DNA of 64,000 bases from Sphingobacterium sp. PCS056 (GTDB lineage Bacteria; Bacteroidota; Bacteroidia; Sphingobacteriales; Sphingobacteriaceae): positions 868,001 to 932,000 of the forward strand of contig NZ_CP096883.1 of the NCBI RefSeq assembly GCF_023273895.1, given 5' to 3'. A model generated the notes under the pieces. It did no database searches and had not been told where the DNA came from. It saw nothing but the letters and a program-made list of their open reading frames with translations. Below, piece after piece: positions 24,364 to 32,821 of the stretch. Position 1 is the first letter of the stretch; every line of letters begins with the position of its first letter. The position numbers and the translations under genes are program-made.

Positions 24364-25350
24364 TCAATTGCTATTTTCTGTTGGTTTCCAATCTGTAAAT
24401 ATCGATGAAAGACTGGGTTGCTTATAGTTATTATTTAGGATTTGCTTAGACCAAGGAACACGTTTGGACAACTGTTTAAACCCCTCTCCTCTGCAGTTAA
24501 TTTCTAAAAAAACCGCTGTTTTATATTTATCCGGAAACATGGTATCTCCATTCCATGGATCCCAACCTTCAGCGGCTATATGTGAGCCCAAGTTGCAGGC
24601 ATAAAACATAGCTTTAGCATTAGAGCGCCATGGTCTACCCAAATAAACCTGATTTACCTGCTCATTTTTTGCGCGCAGATCACAATTTAAAAATACAAAT
24701 CCATAAGGGTGACCATATGAGTTTGAAGGTGCCGTAATATAAGAGTTCTTTAAACTTTCAATCGTACATTTAGAAAAAACAGCTGTTGCTGCTCCAAATA
24801 TAAAATCTGTACTTCCTGAAATAAAACATTGGTAGATGAAATTTCTTGATCCTGCTCGCGCCAAATAAAAAGTATCTTGCCACCCCAGGATCTTACAATT
24901 ACGAACGATCGTACGATCAGCATCAATATGCAGCGCCACAGCCTGCCCCTTTTCTCCAGCAGTATTCTGTATCGTCAGATTTTCAATGACACAGTCATTG
25001 CCTGCTACAAGAACCGTGTAGGAGGTATAAGTATTAAAAGGAGTTAGAAACTCATTTTGTACATTTCTTTTACCTGAATAATCGTCATTTGTAATGATGG
25101 TCGAATCTCTATCTTCCCCTACTATATGTATAAAATGTTTCCATGAGGGTATATTCAGCTTTTCATGATAAATCCCTTTGTGTACGAATATCGTAACTGG
25201 AGACTCGTAAAAATCCCGCACCGCATGGACCGCTTCTTGAATTGTTGGATATCCCTCTCCGTGCTGCCCTACGATGAGCATTTTCTTCTGTTGGGCACAA
25301 CAAAAGATTACTAAAAAAAAGCAAAAGATACTGATAAGAAGTCTTTTCAT
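24364..25350 (-). CDS. Pectinesterase, family CE8
   Basis: Pectin methylesterase removes methyl groups from homogalacturonan, releasing methanol and exposing it to lyases and hydrolases. The 328 residues include a signal peptide (MKRLLISIFCFFLVIFCCAQ) and a right-handed beta helix with the complete CE8 set: GQAVALHID (Gln), GWQDTFY (Gln-Asp), GSTDFIFG (Asp) and LGRPWR (Arg). It is divergent from a second CE8 gene, and the strongest LacI-type operator lies between them. It is first in a two-gene transcript with the alpha/beta hydrolase. It differs clearly from the other CE8, so it is not a recent duplicate. Confidence 0.95.
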   Translation of the reverse strand: MKRLLISIFCFFLVIFCCAQQKKMLIVGQHGEGYPTIQEAVHAVRDFYESPVTIFVHKGIYHEKLNIPSWKHFIHIVGEDRDSTIITNDDYSGKRNVQNEFLTPFNTYTSYTVLVAGNDCVIENLTIQNTAGEKGQAVALHIDADRTIVRNCKILGWQDTFYLARAGSRNFIYQCFISGSTDFIFGAATAVFSKCTIESLKNSYITAPSNSYGHPYGFVFLNCDLRAKNEQVNQVYLGRPWRSNAKAMFYACNLGSHIAAEGWDPWNGDTMFPDKYKTAVFLEINCRGEGFKQLSKRVPWSKQILNNNYKQPSLSSIFTDWKPTENSN

Positions 25351-25414
25351 ATTTATCCAACATCACATAAAAAAAGTAAGCCTATACCTATGTCAAAGGA
25401 AGCACTGGTTACAA

Positions 25415-25445
25415 CAAGTTTACTGCTAATCGGACGCAATCACAA
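25415..25445 (-). promoter_or_regulatory. Candidate promoter of the minus-strand pectinesterase
   Basis: The reverse strand has TTG (25443-25445), a 20-base spacer and TAAACTTG (25415-25422), one mismatch from TAnnTTTG. The 12 bases AGTAAACTTGTT around it are repeated exactly before susC. The operator begins 31 bases upstream of the -7 element. Confidence 0.5.
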
Positions 25446-25453
25446 ATCCTGAT

Positions 25454-25483
25454 TATGCAATCGTTCCCGAAAACGTTTGCATA
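25454..25483. promoter_or_regulatory. LacI-type operator between the two pectinesterase genes
   Basis: A 30-base palindrome: left arm TATGCAATCGTT (25454-25465), spacer CCCGAA with a central CG, right arm AACGTTTGCATA (25472-25483). The arms match at 11 of 12 positions. The left arm recurs exactly at 26547-26558 (inverted) and 46774-46785. I infer that it binds the LacI-family regulator encoded at 46869. Confidence 0.75.
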
Positions 25484-25504
25484 TTTTATGATAGGTGAAA
25501 TCTC

Positions 25505-25533
25505 TTGATTCGTCTTTTTATTCCTTATTTTAG
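25505..25533 (+). promoter_or_regulatory. Candidate promoter of the plus-strand pectinesterase
   Basis: TTG at 25505-25507, an 18-base spacer and TATTTTAG at 25526-25533 (one mismatch from TAnnTTTG), about 30 bases before the start codon. The operator ends 42 bases upstream of the -7 element. Confidence 0.45.
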
Positions 25534-25562
25534 AGATATACCAATACCAGTAACCCGATCTC

Positions 25563-26537
25563 ATGATGTCAAAACGTATCATTTTTATTTTACTGATTAT
25601 ATTGCAATTGATACCTGTGTCCTATGCTCAAGAATATGATTACATCGTATCCAAAGAAGGGAATGGCGATTTTAGTACAGTGCAAGAAGCAATAAATGCC
25701 ACACCTGACTTTAGAAAAAAAGCTACCCGCATATTAATAAAAAAGGGCATCTATAAAGAAAAGATCATTATTGCGGGCTCGAAGCAACTTATTCAACTGA
25801 TTGGCGAACCAAACCAACAAGTTGTCCTTAGCTATGATGATTTCGCTCAGAAGAAAAACAGCTTTGGCGAAGAGATCGGTACTTCAGGCTCATCAAGCAT
25901 ATTGATCTACGGTGATGGTTTCTATGCTCAAAATATCACCTTTGAAAACTCTTCTGGACCCGTAGGTCAAGCGGTAGCCGCATGGATAGCTGCCGATAAA
26001 GCTATTTTTCAAAATTGCATTTTCTTGGGTTTCCAAGATACGCTGTATACTTATGGCAAGGGTGCTCGACAGTTGTATGTAAACTGTCATATCGAAGGCA
26101 CAGTCGACTTTATCTTTGGCTCGTCTACGGTATGGTTTGAAAAATGCATTTTAAAATGCAAGAATAGTGGTTATATCACAGCAGCATCAACACCGATAGA
26201 CGTCAAAAACGGATATCTTTTCAATCAATGTCTGATCATCGGTGACCGATCTACAGGAAAATTCTATTTAGGAAGGCCGTGGCGCCCCCATGCTAAAGTT
26301 ATTTTTCAACACACGACATTGCCAGACTTTATTGATGAAGGCGGGTGGGACAACTGGCGCAATATTGAAAATGAAAAAACAGCATACTTTGCCGAATATG
26401 GAAATAAGGGACCTGGTAGCCACGTGGAGAAACGCGTGCACTGGAGTCACCAGTTAACACATTCCGAAGCGGAAAAATATCAGATCAATACTTATTTTGA
26501 TGACTGGGATCCCAGCGATATCATCAAAAACCCATGA
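25563..26537 (+). CDS. Pectinesterase, family CE8
   Basis: A second pectin methylesterase, 324 residues, with a signal peptide (MMSKRIIFILLIILQLIPVSYA) and a CE8 beta helix whose catalytic set is intact: GQAVAAWIA, GFQDTLYTYG, GTVDFIFGS and LGRPWRPHA. Either ATG at 25563 or 25566 may be used. It is divergent from the other CE8 gene across operator 1. Its stop codon lies inside the operator-like element that precedes GH28, so the two plus-strand units are tightly packed. The two CE8 enzymes probably differ in preference for pattern or degree of methylation; this is a guess from their divergence. Confidence 0.95.
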   Translation: MMSKRIIFILLIILQLIPVSYAQEYDYIVSKEGNGDFSTVQEAINATPDFRKKATRILIKKGIYKEKIIIAGSKQLIQLIGEPNQQVVLSYDDFAQKKNSFGEEIGTSGSSSILIYGDGFYAQNITFENSSGPVGQAVAAWIAADKAIFQNCIFLGFQDTLYTYGKGARQLYVNCHIEGTVDFIFGSSTVWFEKCILKCKNSGYITAASTPIDVKNGYLFNQCLIIGDRSTGKFYLGRPWRPHAKVIFQHTTLPDFIDEGGWDNWRNIENEKTAYFAEYGNKGPGSHVEKRVHWSHQLTHSEAEKYQINTYFDDWDPSDIIKNP

Positions 26538-26558
26538 TTTACCGGTAACGATTGCATA
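26529..26558. promoter_or_regulatory. LacI-type operator (one strong arm) before GH28
   Basis: The right arm AACGATTGCATA (26547-26558) is the exact complement of the left arm of operator 1. The spacer is ACCGGT with a central CG, and the core TTACCGGTAA (26539-26548) is a perfect palindrome. The left arm is poor and overlaps the end of the upstream pectinesterase gene, which may limit its sequence. Confidence 0.6.
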
Positions 26559-26589
26559 GATTTCACTTCGATTTCATCGACAAAGATCG

Positions 26590-26597
26590 TACACTTG
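26590..26597 (+). promoter_or_regulatory. Candidate -7 element of the GH28 operon
   Basis: TACACTTG, one mismatch from TAnnTTTG and similar to the TAAACTTG elements before the minus-strand CE8 gene and susC. It lies 31 bases after the operator arm, the same distance as at operator 1. No TTG is seen at -33, as might be expected of an activator-dependent promoter. Confidence 0.4.
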
Positions 26598-26639
26598 TGT
26601 TACATACAACCCAATTATAAACTTTAAGACTTCCTAATT

Positions 26640-28310
26640 ATGAGGACTTCCCGTAATTATTTCAGTAGCATCAAAAAAGGTATCCTAGCAGTTATAGTAC
26701 TGTCTGGTTCTTCTGTCTTTGCTCAAGCACCTCAACCTCCGGTTGTTCAAACAGTATCATTCCGCTCCGACACGATCAATATCGTCAATCACGGGGCAAA
26801 AGGAGATGGCCATTTTTTAAATACAACTGCTATTAATAAGGCGATTGAACAGAGTAGTCTTCAAGGTGGTGGTGTTGTGCTAGTTCCATCAGGACTTTGG
26901 CTGACAGGTCCTATTATCTTAAAAAGTAATGTCAATCTTCATTTAAAAAGAGATGCAATCCTATTCTTTACGGATGATTTTGATCAATATAAATTGATAG
27001 CAGCAAATTGGGAAGGACAACCTGCTTGGCGCAATCAGAGTCCAATCTCCGGAACTGATCTAACTAATATTGCGATTACGGGTTCGGGCGTTATCGATGG
27101 CAATGGTGATGCATGGAGAATGGTCAAGAAAAGTAAACTCACAGATTCGCAATGGAAAAATCTTGTTAATTCGGGCGGCGTTGTAGACAAATCAAATCAG
27201 ATCTGGTATCCTTCTGAAAAATCATTGGCCGGATCTAAAGATAAAAAAGCGGGTGTCATGACTGCTGGGACATCTTCCTCCGATTATGAACATATAAAAG
27301 ATTTTCTACGTCCCAATCTATTGGTGTTGACCAATTGCAAAAAAGTGCTCCTAGAGGGTGTCACCATACAAAATTCTCCAGCATGGAATCTGCACCCCTT
27401 GTTGTGCGAAGACTTGACATTGCGCCGTCTATTGGTCCGCAATCCATGGTATGGACAGAATGGAGATGGTGTTGATATTGAGTCATGTAAAAATGTACTG
27501 ATCGAAGATTGCACTTTTGATGTAGGCGATGATGGTATCTGTATCAAATCGGGACGTGACAAATCGGGAAGGGAACGAGGAAAACCTACGGAAAATGTAT
27601 TAATCCGCAACAATGTGGTTTACCATGCCCACGGTGGATTTGTGATCGGCAGTGAGATGAGTGGCGGTGCCAAAAACATCTGGGTTCAAGACTGCAGTTT
27701 TATTGGAACGGATATCGGCTTAAGATTTAAAACAAAAAGAGGAAGAGGGGGTACCGTTGAAAATATTTTTATCGAGAACATCAATATGATCGATATACCT
27801 GGAGAGGCTATTCTATTTGACATGTACTATGAAGCCGTTGATCCTGTTCCTATGGCTGGAGAGAGGCGAGAAAAAGTTAAAGCTGAAAAAATCCCTGTCA
27901 CTGAGGAAACTCCTCAATTCAAAAATTTTCATATTAAAAATGTATTTGTCAACGGGGCTGAAAAAGGAATATTTTTCAGAGGTCTACCTGAAATGAATAT
28001 CCAAGATATAACCATCGAAAAGGTAACGATACAGGCAAAAAAGGGTATTGATATCATCGAAGCGTCTAACATAAAACTCAAGGATATCACCATTTTTTCA
28101 AAAGAGACTACACCGGTAGTACATATTGAAAATGCACAAAATATTGTTTTTGAAAACTTAAAATATCAGGATGATGCTACCCTGCTGTTTGATCTGTATG
28201 GAGAAAATTCAAAAAATATCCAAGTCATCAAAACAGATGTAAACAAGGCTAAAACAATAAGCAAGATAGCATCTGGATTATCAAAATCTGTACTGAAAAT
28301 CAAAAAATAA
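26640..28310 (+). CDS. Glycoside hydrolase family 28 (polygalacturonase-like)
   Basis: GH28 enzymes hydrolyse alpha-1,4 galacturonan or rhamnogalacturonan backbones by inversion. The 556 residues include an N-terminal signal region (about 1-29, ending VFAQ), the polysaccharide-lyase-like start NIVNHGAKGDG at 47-57, and a right-handed beta helix carrying the family active site: NGDGVD at 274-279, GDDGICIKSG at 296-305, HGGFVIGSE at 331-339 and RFKT at 362-365. It is the first gene of a long run (GH28, GH105, PL10, uxaB, uxaA, uxaC). The exported enzyme probably acts in the periplasm on imported pectin oligosaccharides, releasing galacturonate for the downstream pathway. Confidence 0.95.
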   Translation: MRTSRNYFSSIKKGILAVIVLSGSSVFAQAPQPPVVQTVSFRSDTINIVNHGAKGDGHFLNTTAINKAIEQSSLQGGGVVLVPSGLWLTGPIILKSNVNLHLKRDAILFFTDDFDQYKLIAANWEGQPAWRNQSPISGTDLTNIAITGSGVIDGNGDAWRMVKKSKLTDSQWKNLVNSGGVVDKSNQIWYPSEKSLAGSKDKKAGVMTAGTSSSDYEHIKDFLRPNLLVLTNCKKVLLEGVTIQNSPAWNLHPLLCEDLTLRRLLVRNPWYGQNGDGVDIESCKNVLIEDCTFDVGDDGICIKSGRDKSGRERGKPTENVLIRNNVVYHAHGGFVIGSEMSGGAKNIWVQDCSFIGTDIGLRFKTKRGRGGTVENIFIENINMIDIPGEAILFDMYYEAVDPVPMAGERREKVKAEKIPVTEETPQFKNFHIKNVFVNGAEKGIFFRGLPEMNIQDITIEKVTIQAKKGIDIIEASNIKLKDITIFSKETTPVVHIENAQNIVFENLKYQDDATLLFDLYGENSKNIQVIKTDVNKAKTISKIASGLSKSVLKIKK

Positions 28311-28316
28311 CCTGTG

Positions 28317-30230
28317 ATGAAACAAATAGTTGCTCTTATATTACTTGTCTGTAGTCTATATACACATGGTTTTGGTCAGATACCTTTATCTGAAAAAATG
28401 ACGCAAACTGCCATTGATAAACTATTTAAGGATAGTGTTTTTGTGAATAACACCAAAGGACCAAAATGGACTTACGATATGGGCGTGGTGCTTGAAGGGG
28501 TTGCTGAAACATGGAAAAATACGGGAAATAGCTCGTACTTTAGTTATATCGAATCTTGGATGGATAAGTTTGTCGGACAAGATGGGACCATAAAAAATTA
28601 TTCGGCGAAAGACTTTAATATTGATCATATCAAAAATGGACGTACACTGCTCTTACTTTACAAAGTCACAAAAAAAGAAAAATACTTAAAAGCTTGCCAT
28701 GCTCTTTACAAACAGCTATTAAATCACCCTAGAACTCAAGAAGGTGGCTATTGGCATAAAAAAATCTATCCCAATCAAATGTGGTTGGATGGACTGTACA
28801 TGGCTCAACCTTTCCGAGCAGAATATGCTGCGCTCATGAATCTGACAGATGAGTACAACGATATCGCCAATCAGTTCTTTTGGATGGAAAAGAATGCCAA
28901 AGATCAGAAGACGGGACTACTCTATCATGGCTGGGATGAGTCTCGGGCAGAAAAATGGGCAAACGCCAAGACGGGGCAATCTCCTAATTTTTGGGCAAGA
29001 GGGATGGGTTGGTATGTGATGGGATTAGTAGATGTACTTGATTATTTCCCTCTTGAAAATGCCAATCGGCAGCCTTTGATTGATCTTTTGAATAGGACGC
29101 TAAAGACTATCGTAAAATATCAAGATCCAAAAACAGGTGTCTGGTTTGATGTGATGGATCGCGGAGATATCAAGGAAAATTATGTTGAAGCATCGGCTTC
29201 AAGCATGTTTGTATATGCTTTAGCAAAAAGTATCCGATTGGGATATGTGTCTAAAGGATATGCTAAAAATACTCAAAAAGCATATGAAGGACTTCTCAAA
29301 GAATTTATATCAACTTCACCAAATGGACAGATCAATCTCAATCATGTGGTTGAAGTATCGGGATTAGGTGGAAAGAAAAAATATAGAGATGGAAGTTTTG
29401 AGTATTATATGAGTGAACCTGTTGTAAGCAACGACCCGAAGGGCGTAGGTCCATTTATACTCGCTGCCTCGGAAATGGAAATCTTTCAAGAACAGCCTAA
29501 AGGAAAGCAATTTACCGTTACATTGGATAATTATTTCAATAACGAATATAAAGCTGATCCAACAGGAAAATTAAAACCTTATCATTATTTATGGGATGGC
29601 GATGACAACAATGGTTTTTCGTTTTGGGGGAGAATTTTCAACAGAAAGCATATCCAGACCAACATACTCAAAACAGCTCCTAACTTGAGCAATCTGAGCC
29701 GATCCAATATCTATATTATCGTTGATCCTGATACCGAAAAGGAAACCGAACAACCCCACATGATGACTGAGCAATCTGCTTCTGAGATCGCTAATTGGGT
29801 GAAAAAAGGAGGCGTACTTGTATTACTACTCAACGACGTTGGCAATTGCGAAATAAAAGAATTCAATACGTTAGCCACAAAATTTGGAATTACTTTTAAC
29901 GAGGACAGTAAGAATCGGGTGAAAAATAATAATTATGAAGAGGGTGCTGTATATGTGCCAAAAGGAACGGGTATTTTTCATGATGTAAACAAAATATATG
30001 TCAAGGAAATTTCTACTTTATCTCTAAAATATCCTGCAAAAGAGCTTGTCAAGCATCATGATGACATCATTATGGCCACAGCTTCATTTGGGAAAGGAAC
30101 TGTTTTCGCTATCGGAGATCCCTGGTTATATAACGAGTATGTGGATGGTCGAAAATTGCCTAAAGATTTTCAAAACTTTCAAGCAGCAGAAGAATTAACA
30201 ACCTGGTTGATCTCAAAAATTAAAAACTAA
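28317..30230 (+). CDS. Glycoside hydrolase family 105 (unsaturated galacturonyl/rhamnogalacturonyl hydrolase)
   Basis: GH105 enzymes remove the 4,5-unsaturated uronic acid left at the non-reducing end by pectate lyases. The 637-residue product has a signal peptide (MKQIVALILLVCSLYTHGFGQ) and an (alpha/alpha)6 barrel over about 25-390 with the catalytic-Asp segment MWLDGLYMAQPF, HGWDESR and FWARGMGWYVMG. It then has a C-terminal extension of about 230 residues (containing WDGDDNNGFSFWG and IYIIVDPDT) resembling the amidotransferase-like domain of unknown role seen on some Bacteroidota GH105 proteins. It lies 6 bases after GH28. ATG 28317 is chosen over GTG 28314. Confidence 0.93.
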   Translation: MKQIVALILLVCSLYTHGFGQIPLSEKMTQTAIDKLFKDSVFVNNTKGPKWTYDMGVVLEGVAETWKNTGNSSYFSYIESWMDKFVGQDGTIKNYSAKDFNIDHIKNGRTLLLLYKVTKKEKYLKACHALYKQLLNHPRTQEGGYWHKKIYPNQMWLDGLYMAQPFRAEYAALMNLTDEYNDIANQFFWMEKNAKDQKTGLLYHGWDESRAEKWANAKTGQSPNFWARGMGWYVMGLVDVLDYFPLENANRQPLIDLLNRTLKTIVKYQDPKTGVWFDVMDRGDIKENYVEASASSMFVYALAKSIRLGYVSKGYAKNTQKAYEGLLKEFISTSPNGQINLNHVVEVSGLGGKKKYRDGSFEYYMSEPVVSNDPKGVGPFILAASEMEIFQEQPKGKQFTVTLDNYFNNEYKADPTGKLKPYHYLWDGDDNNGFSFWGRIFNRKHIQTNILKTAPNLSNLSRSNIYIIVDPDTEKETEQPHMMTEQSASEIANWVKKGGVLVLLLNDVGNCEIKEFNTLATKFGITFNEDSKNRVKNNNYEEGAVYVPKGTGIFHDVNKIYVKEISTLSLKYPAKELVKHHDDIIMATASFGKGTVFAIGDPWLYNEYVDGRKLPKDFQNFQAAEELTTWLISKIKN

Positions 30231-31285
30231 TGGCTATGCGGTACTCATTTTTAACAACAGTGATGTTTTGGCTATTTTCCAACCTGCTGTGTTTTGCTCA
30301 GCCCAATGAGATCAAAGATCCTATGGCTGAAAAGATGCTGATTTATCAATTAAAAAATGGGGGGTGGCCTAAGCAACTAAAAGATAAAAGTGTGGTTAAC
30401 TATGACTTGCAGATCAGCAAATCGCTTTTAACGAGGATAAAAAGCACGACTATCGAGTCTGCAACCATAGACAATAAAGCAACCACGAGGGAGATAACGA
30501 CTTTAATCAAAGCCTACAAAAAAACAAAAAACATAACGTATTTACAGGCGGCAGAAAGAGGTATTGATTACCTATTAGAGGCACAATATAGCCATGGTGG
30601 TTTTCCTCAATACTATCCCAACACTTCTCTCTATAGAAGCCAAATCACCTTCAATGATGATGCGATGATCAATGCATTGCAGATACTACATGATATCGCG
30701 ACGGCCAACAATGACTTTGAACTGGTTGATAGATCCTATATCCCAAAGGCACAGTCTGCAGTAGAAAGAGGCATTGCCATCATCCTACAACTACAAGTAA
30801 AACAAGACAGCCTACTGACGATATGGTCTGCTCAATATGACCCCGAGTCTCTTTTACCCGCTCAGGCCAGAAGTTTTGAACCAGCAGCATTGAGTACCAG
30901 TGAATCTGTTGGTATAGTTCGATTTTTAATGGCACAAAAAAATCCATCTCCAGATATTATAACAGCAATCCATGCTGCTATTAAGTGGTTTGAACAACAT
31001 CAGATTGCAGGTTATCGATTTGACCATGAGATTGACCCTAAAACAAAAAGATCCATACGTCATTTGATCGCAGATACATCTTCAACTGTTTGGGCAAGAT
31101 TTTATGATCTTGAGTCAAATAAACCCATTTACGGTGATCGAGGCAATTTGATCACATCCAATTTTGAAGATTTATCAGAAGAAAGAAAAAATGGCTATGC
31201 CTGGTTTGGAAACTGGCCGGAGAAGCTTCTCCAAAAAGATTATCCTAAATGGCTCAAAAGAAATAATGTAGTGAATCCAAATTAA
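30230..31285 (+). CDS. Pectate lyase, family PL10
   Basis: PL10 enzymes cleave polygalacturonate by beta-elimination, giving unsaturated oligomers that GH105 then trims. The 351-residue protein has a signal peptide (about 1-24, ending LLCFAQ) and the PL10 alpha-helical toroid with motifs KNGGWPKQLKD near 42, HGGFPQYYPNTSLYRSQITFNDDAM near 123 (the latter split as HGGFPQYYPN then ITFNDDAM), ARSFEPAALSTSES near 222 and GYAWFGNWPEKLL at the end. It has no carbohydrate-binding domain. The start codon overlaps the GH105 stop by one base, showing translational coupling; a second ATG at 30236 is possible. Confidence 0.93.
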   Translation: MAMRYSFLTTVMFWLFSNLLCFAQPNEIKDPMAEKMLIYQLKNGGWPKQLKDKSVVNYDLQISKSLLTRIKSTTIESATIDNKATTREITTLIKAYKKTKNITYLQAAERGIDYLLEAQYSHGGFPQYYPNTSLYRSQITFNDDAMINALQILHDIATANNDFELVDRSYIPKAQSAVERGIAIILQLQVKQDSLLTIWSAQYDPESLLPAQARSFEPAALSTSESVGIVRFLMAQKNPSPDIITAIHAAIKWFEQHQIAGYRFDHEIDPKTKRSIRHLIADTSSTVWARFYDLESNKPIYGDRGNLITSNFEDLSEERKNGYAWFGNWPEKLLQKDYPKWLKRNNVVNPN

Positions 31286-31306
31286 TTATTAAACACGGAA
31301 TAAAAA

Positions 31307-32821
31307 ATGATTTTAAATCGCCAAAATCTACCAGAAATTACCAATACCGAAGTGCTGAAACCAGTGGATTCAGTTTTTGATCTTCCAGAGAAAATTATAC
31401 AATTTGGTACTGGTGTATTACTGAGAGGCCTTCCTGATTTCTATATCGACAAGGCAAATCGAGAAGGGGTTTTTAATGGCCGCATTGTTATTGTAAAATC
31501 GACAGATCAAGGAGATACTGTTGCTTTTGAGCAACAGGGCAATCTCTATACCACCTGTGTCCGCGGAATAGAAAATAAGGAAACGGTCAACCAGCAGATT
31601 ATCAACGCTTCTATCAGTCGTGTTTTGACTGCTACAAAAGACTGGGATCAAATCATAGAAGCAGCGATCAACCCTGCTATTAAAATCATCATATCCAATA
31701 CAACAGAAGCTGGCATCACATCGAGCAGTGAAGATATTTCTGTTGGAGTACCGTCTTCATTCCCAGGGAAATTATTGGCGATATTATTTGCAAGATTTCA
31801 AGAGTGCAAAGGTGATCCCAATGCAGGATTCATTATTCTACCTACCGAATTAATCAGTAATAATGCAGATCAACTGAAAGAATACGTGCTTCAATTAGCT
31901 GCTATCAATCATATGAATCAGCTTTTTATCCGATGGATAAAAACAGCAAATTCGTTCTGCAACACACTTGTTGACCGCATTGTTCCTGGAAAGCTGGCAT
32001 CTGAAGATTATAAAGAGACAACATCAAAATTAGGATACGACGACGAACTCATGATCATGGTGGAACCTTTTAGCTTATGGGCAATTGAGTCTTCTGATCC
32101 TCAAGTTATCGAAAAGCTTTCCTTTGCACAAGTCAATAAAGGAGTAGCGATCGTTCCTGATATTCAAAAATTTAAAGAACTTAAATTGCGCTTATTAAAT
32201 GGAACACATACCCTATCCTGTGCAATCGCGCTGTTAATGGGCTTTGATACCGTTAAAAAAGCAATGGAGAATGATGATTTTCTAGGGTATGTGTCCGATT
32301 TAATGGAAACAGAGATCGGTCCTTCAATTTTGGACGAGACCATTACAAATGAAGATGTACAGGTTTTTTCAAAATCCGTGATTGACAGATTCCGCAATCC
32401 ATTTTTGGACCACCAGTGGAAAGCCATTTCATTAAATTATACCTCCAAAATTAAATTAAGGATACTGGGTCTATTGAACAAATGGTATCAATTGCATCAG
32501 TATGCACCTGAACATATCGCCTTAGGTTTTGCGGCATATGTAATCCTCATGGATACCAAAGAAATCAATGGCGCTTTTCAGACACAACATATCGCCTCCA
32601 ATTTTAATATTCAGGATGAATATGCGTCGGCATTATACCAGCAATGGGCGAAAGGATCTCATCAGATCAGCGATATCTTAAAGTCGACTGCAGTATGGGA
32701 ACAAGATCTATCGGCTTTTCCAGGATTTTATAACGCTGTAGCAAACTACATTCAACAAATCAGCAGTATAGGAATAGAGGCGGTCTTAAAAAAACAGGAG
32801 CAATTAAAGTATGAAAACTAA
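31307..32821 (+). CDS. uxaB: Tagaturonate reductase
   Basis: UxaB reduces D-tagaturonate to D-altronate with NADH, the second step of the hexuronate isomerase pathway in the cytoplasm. The 504 residues match the mannitol-dehydrogenase superfamily: an N-terminal NAD-binding part beginning with IIQFGTGVLLRGLPDFYIDKA near 31, and the catalytic segment ELKLRLLNGTHTLSCA near 290 with Lys, Asn and His. It lies between PL10 and uxaA; its last 11 bases overlap the uxaA start. The gene order PL10-uxaB-uxaA-uxaC supports this role over fructuronate or mannitol oxidation. Confidence 0.94.
   Translation: MILNRQNLPEITNTEVLKPVDSVFDLPEKIIQFGTGVLLRGLPDFYIDKANREGVFNGRIVIVKSTDQGDTVAFEQQGNLYTTCVRGIENKETVNQQIINASISRVLTATKDWDQIIEAAINPAIKIIISNTTEAGITSSSEDISVGVPSSFPGKLLAILFARFQECKGDPNAGFIILPTELISNNADQLKEYVLQLAAINHMNQLFIRWIKTANSFCNTLVDRIVPGKLASEDYKETTSKLGYDDELMIMVEPFSLWAIESSDPQVIEKLSFAQVNKGVAIVPDIQKFKELKLRLLNGTHTLSCAIALLMGFDTVKKAMENDDFLGYVSDLMETEIGPSILDETITNEDVQVFSKSVIDRFRNPFLDHQWKAISLNYTSKIKLRILGLLNKWYQLHQYAPEHIALGFAAYVILMDTKEINGAFQTQHIASNFNIQDEYASALYQQWAKGSHQISDILKSTAVWEQDLSAFPGFYNAVANYIQQISSIGIEAVLKKQEQLKYEN

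Noticed and set aside
24364-26537. Recent tandem/inverted duplication of the two pectinesterase genes
   Set aside because: Beyond the catalytic motifs the two proteins differ widely, so this is not a recent duplication or an inverted DNA repeat.
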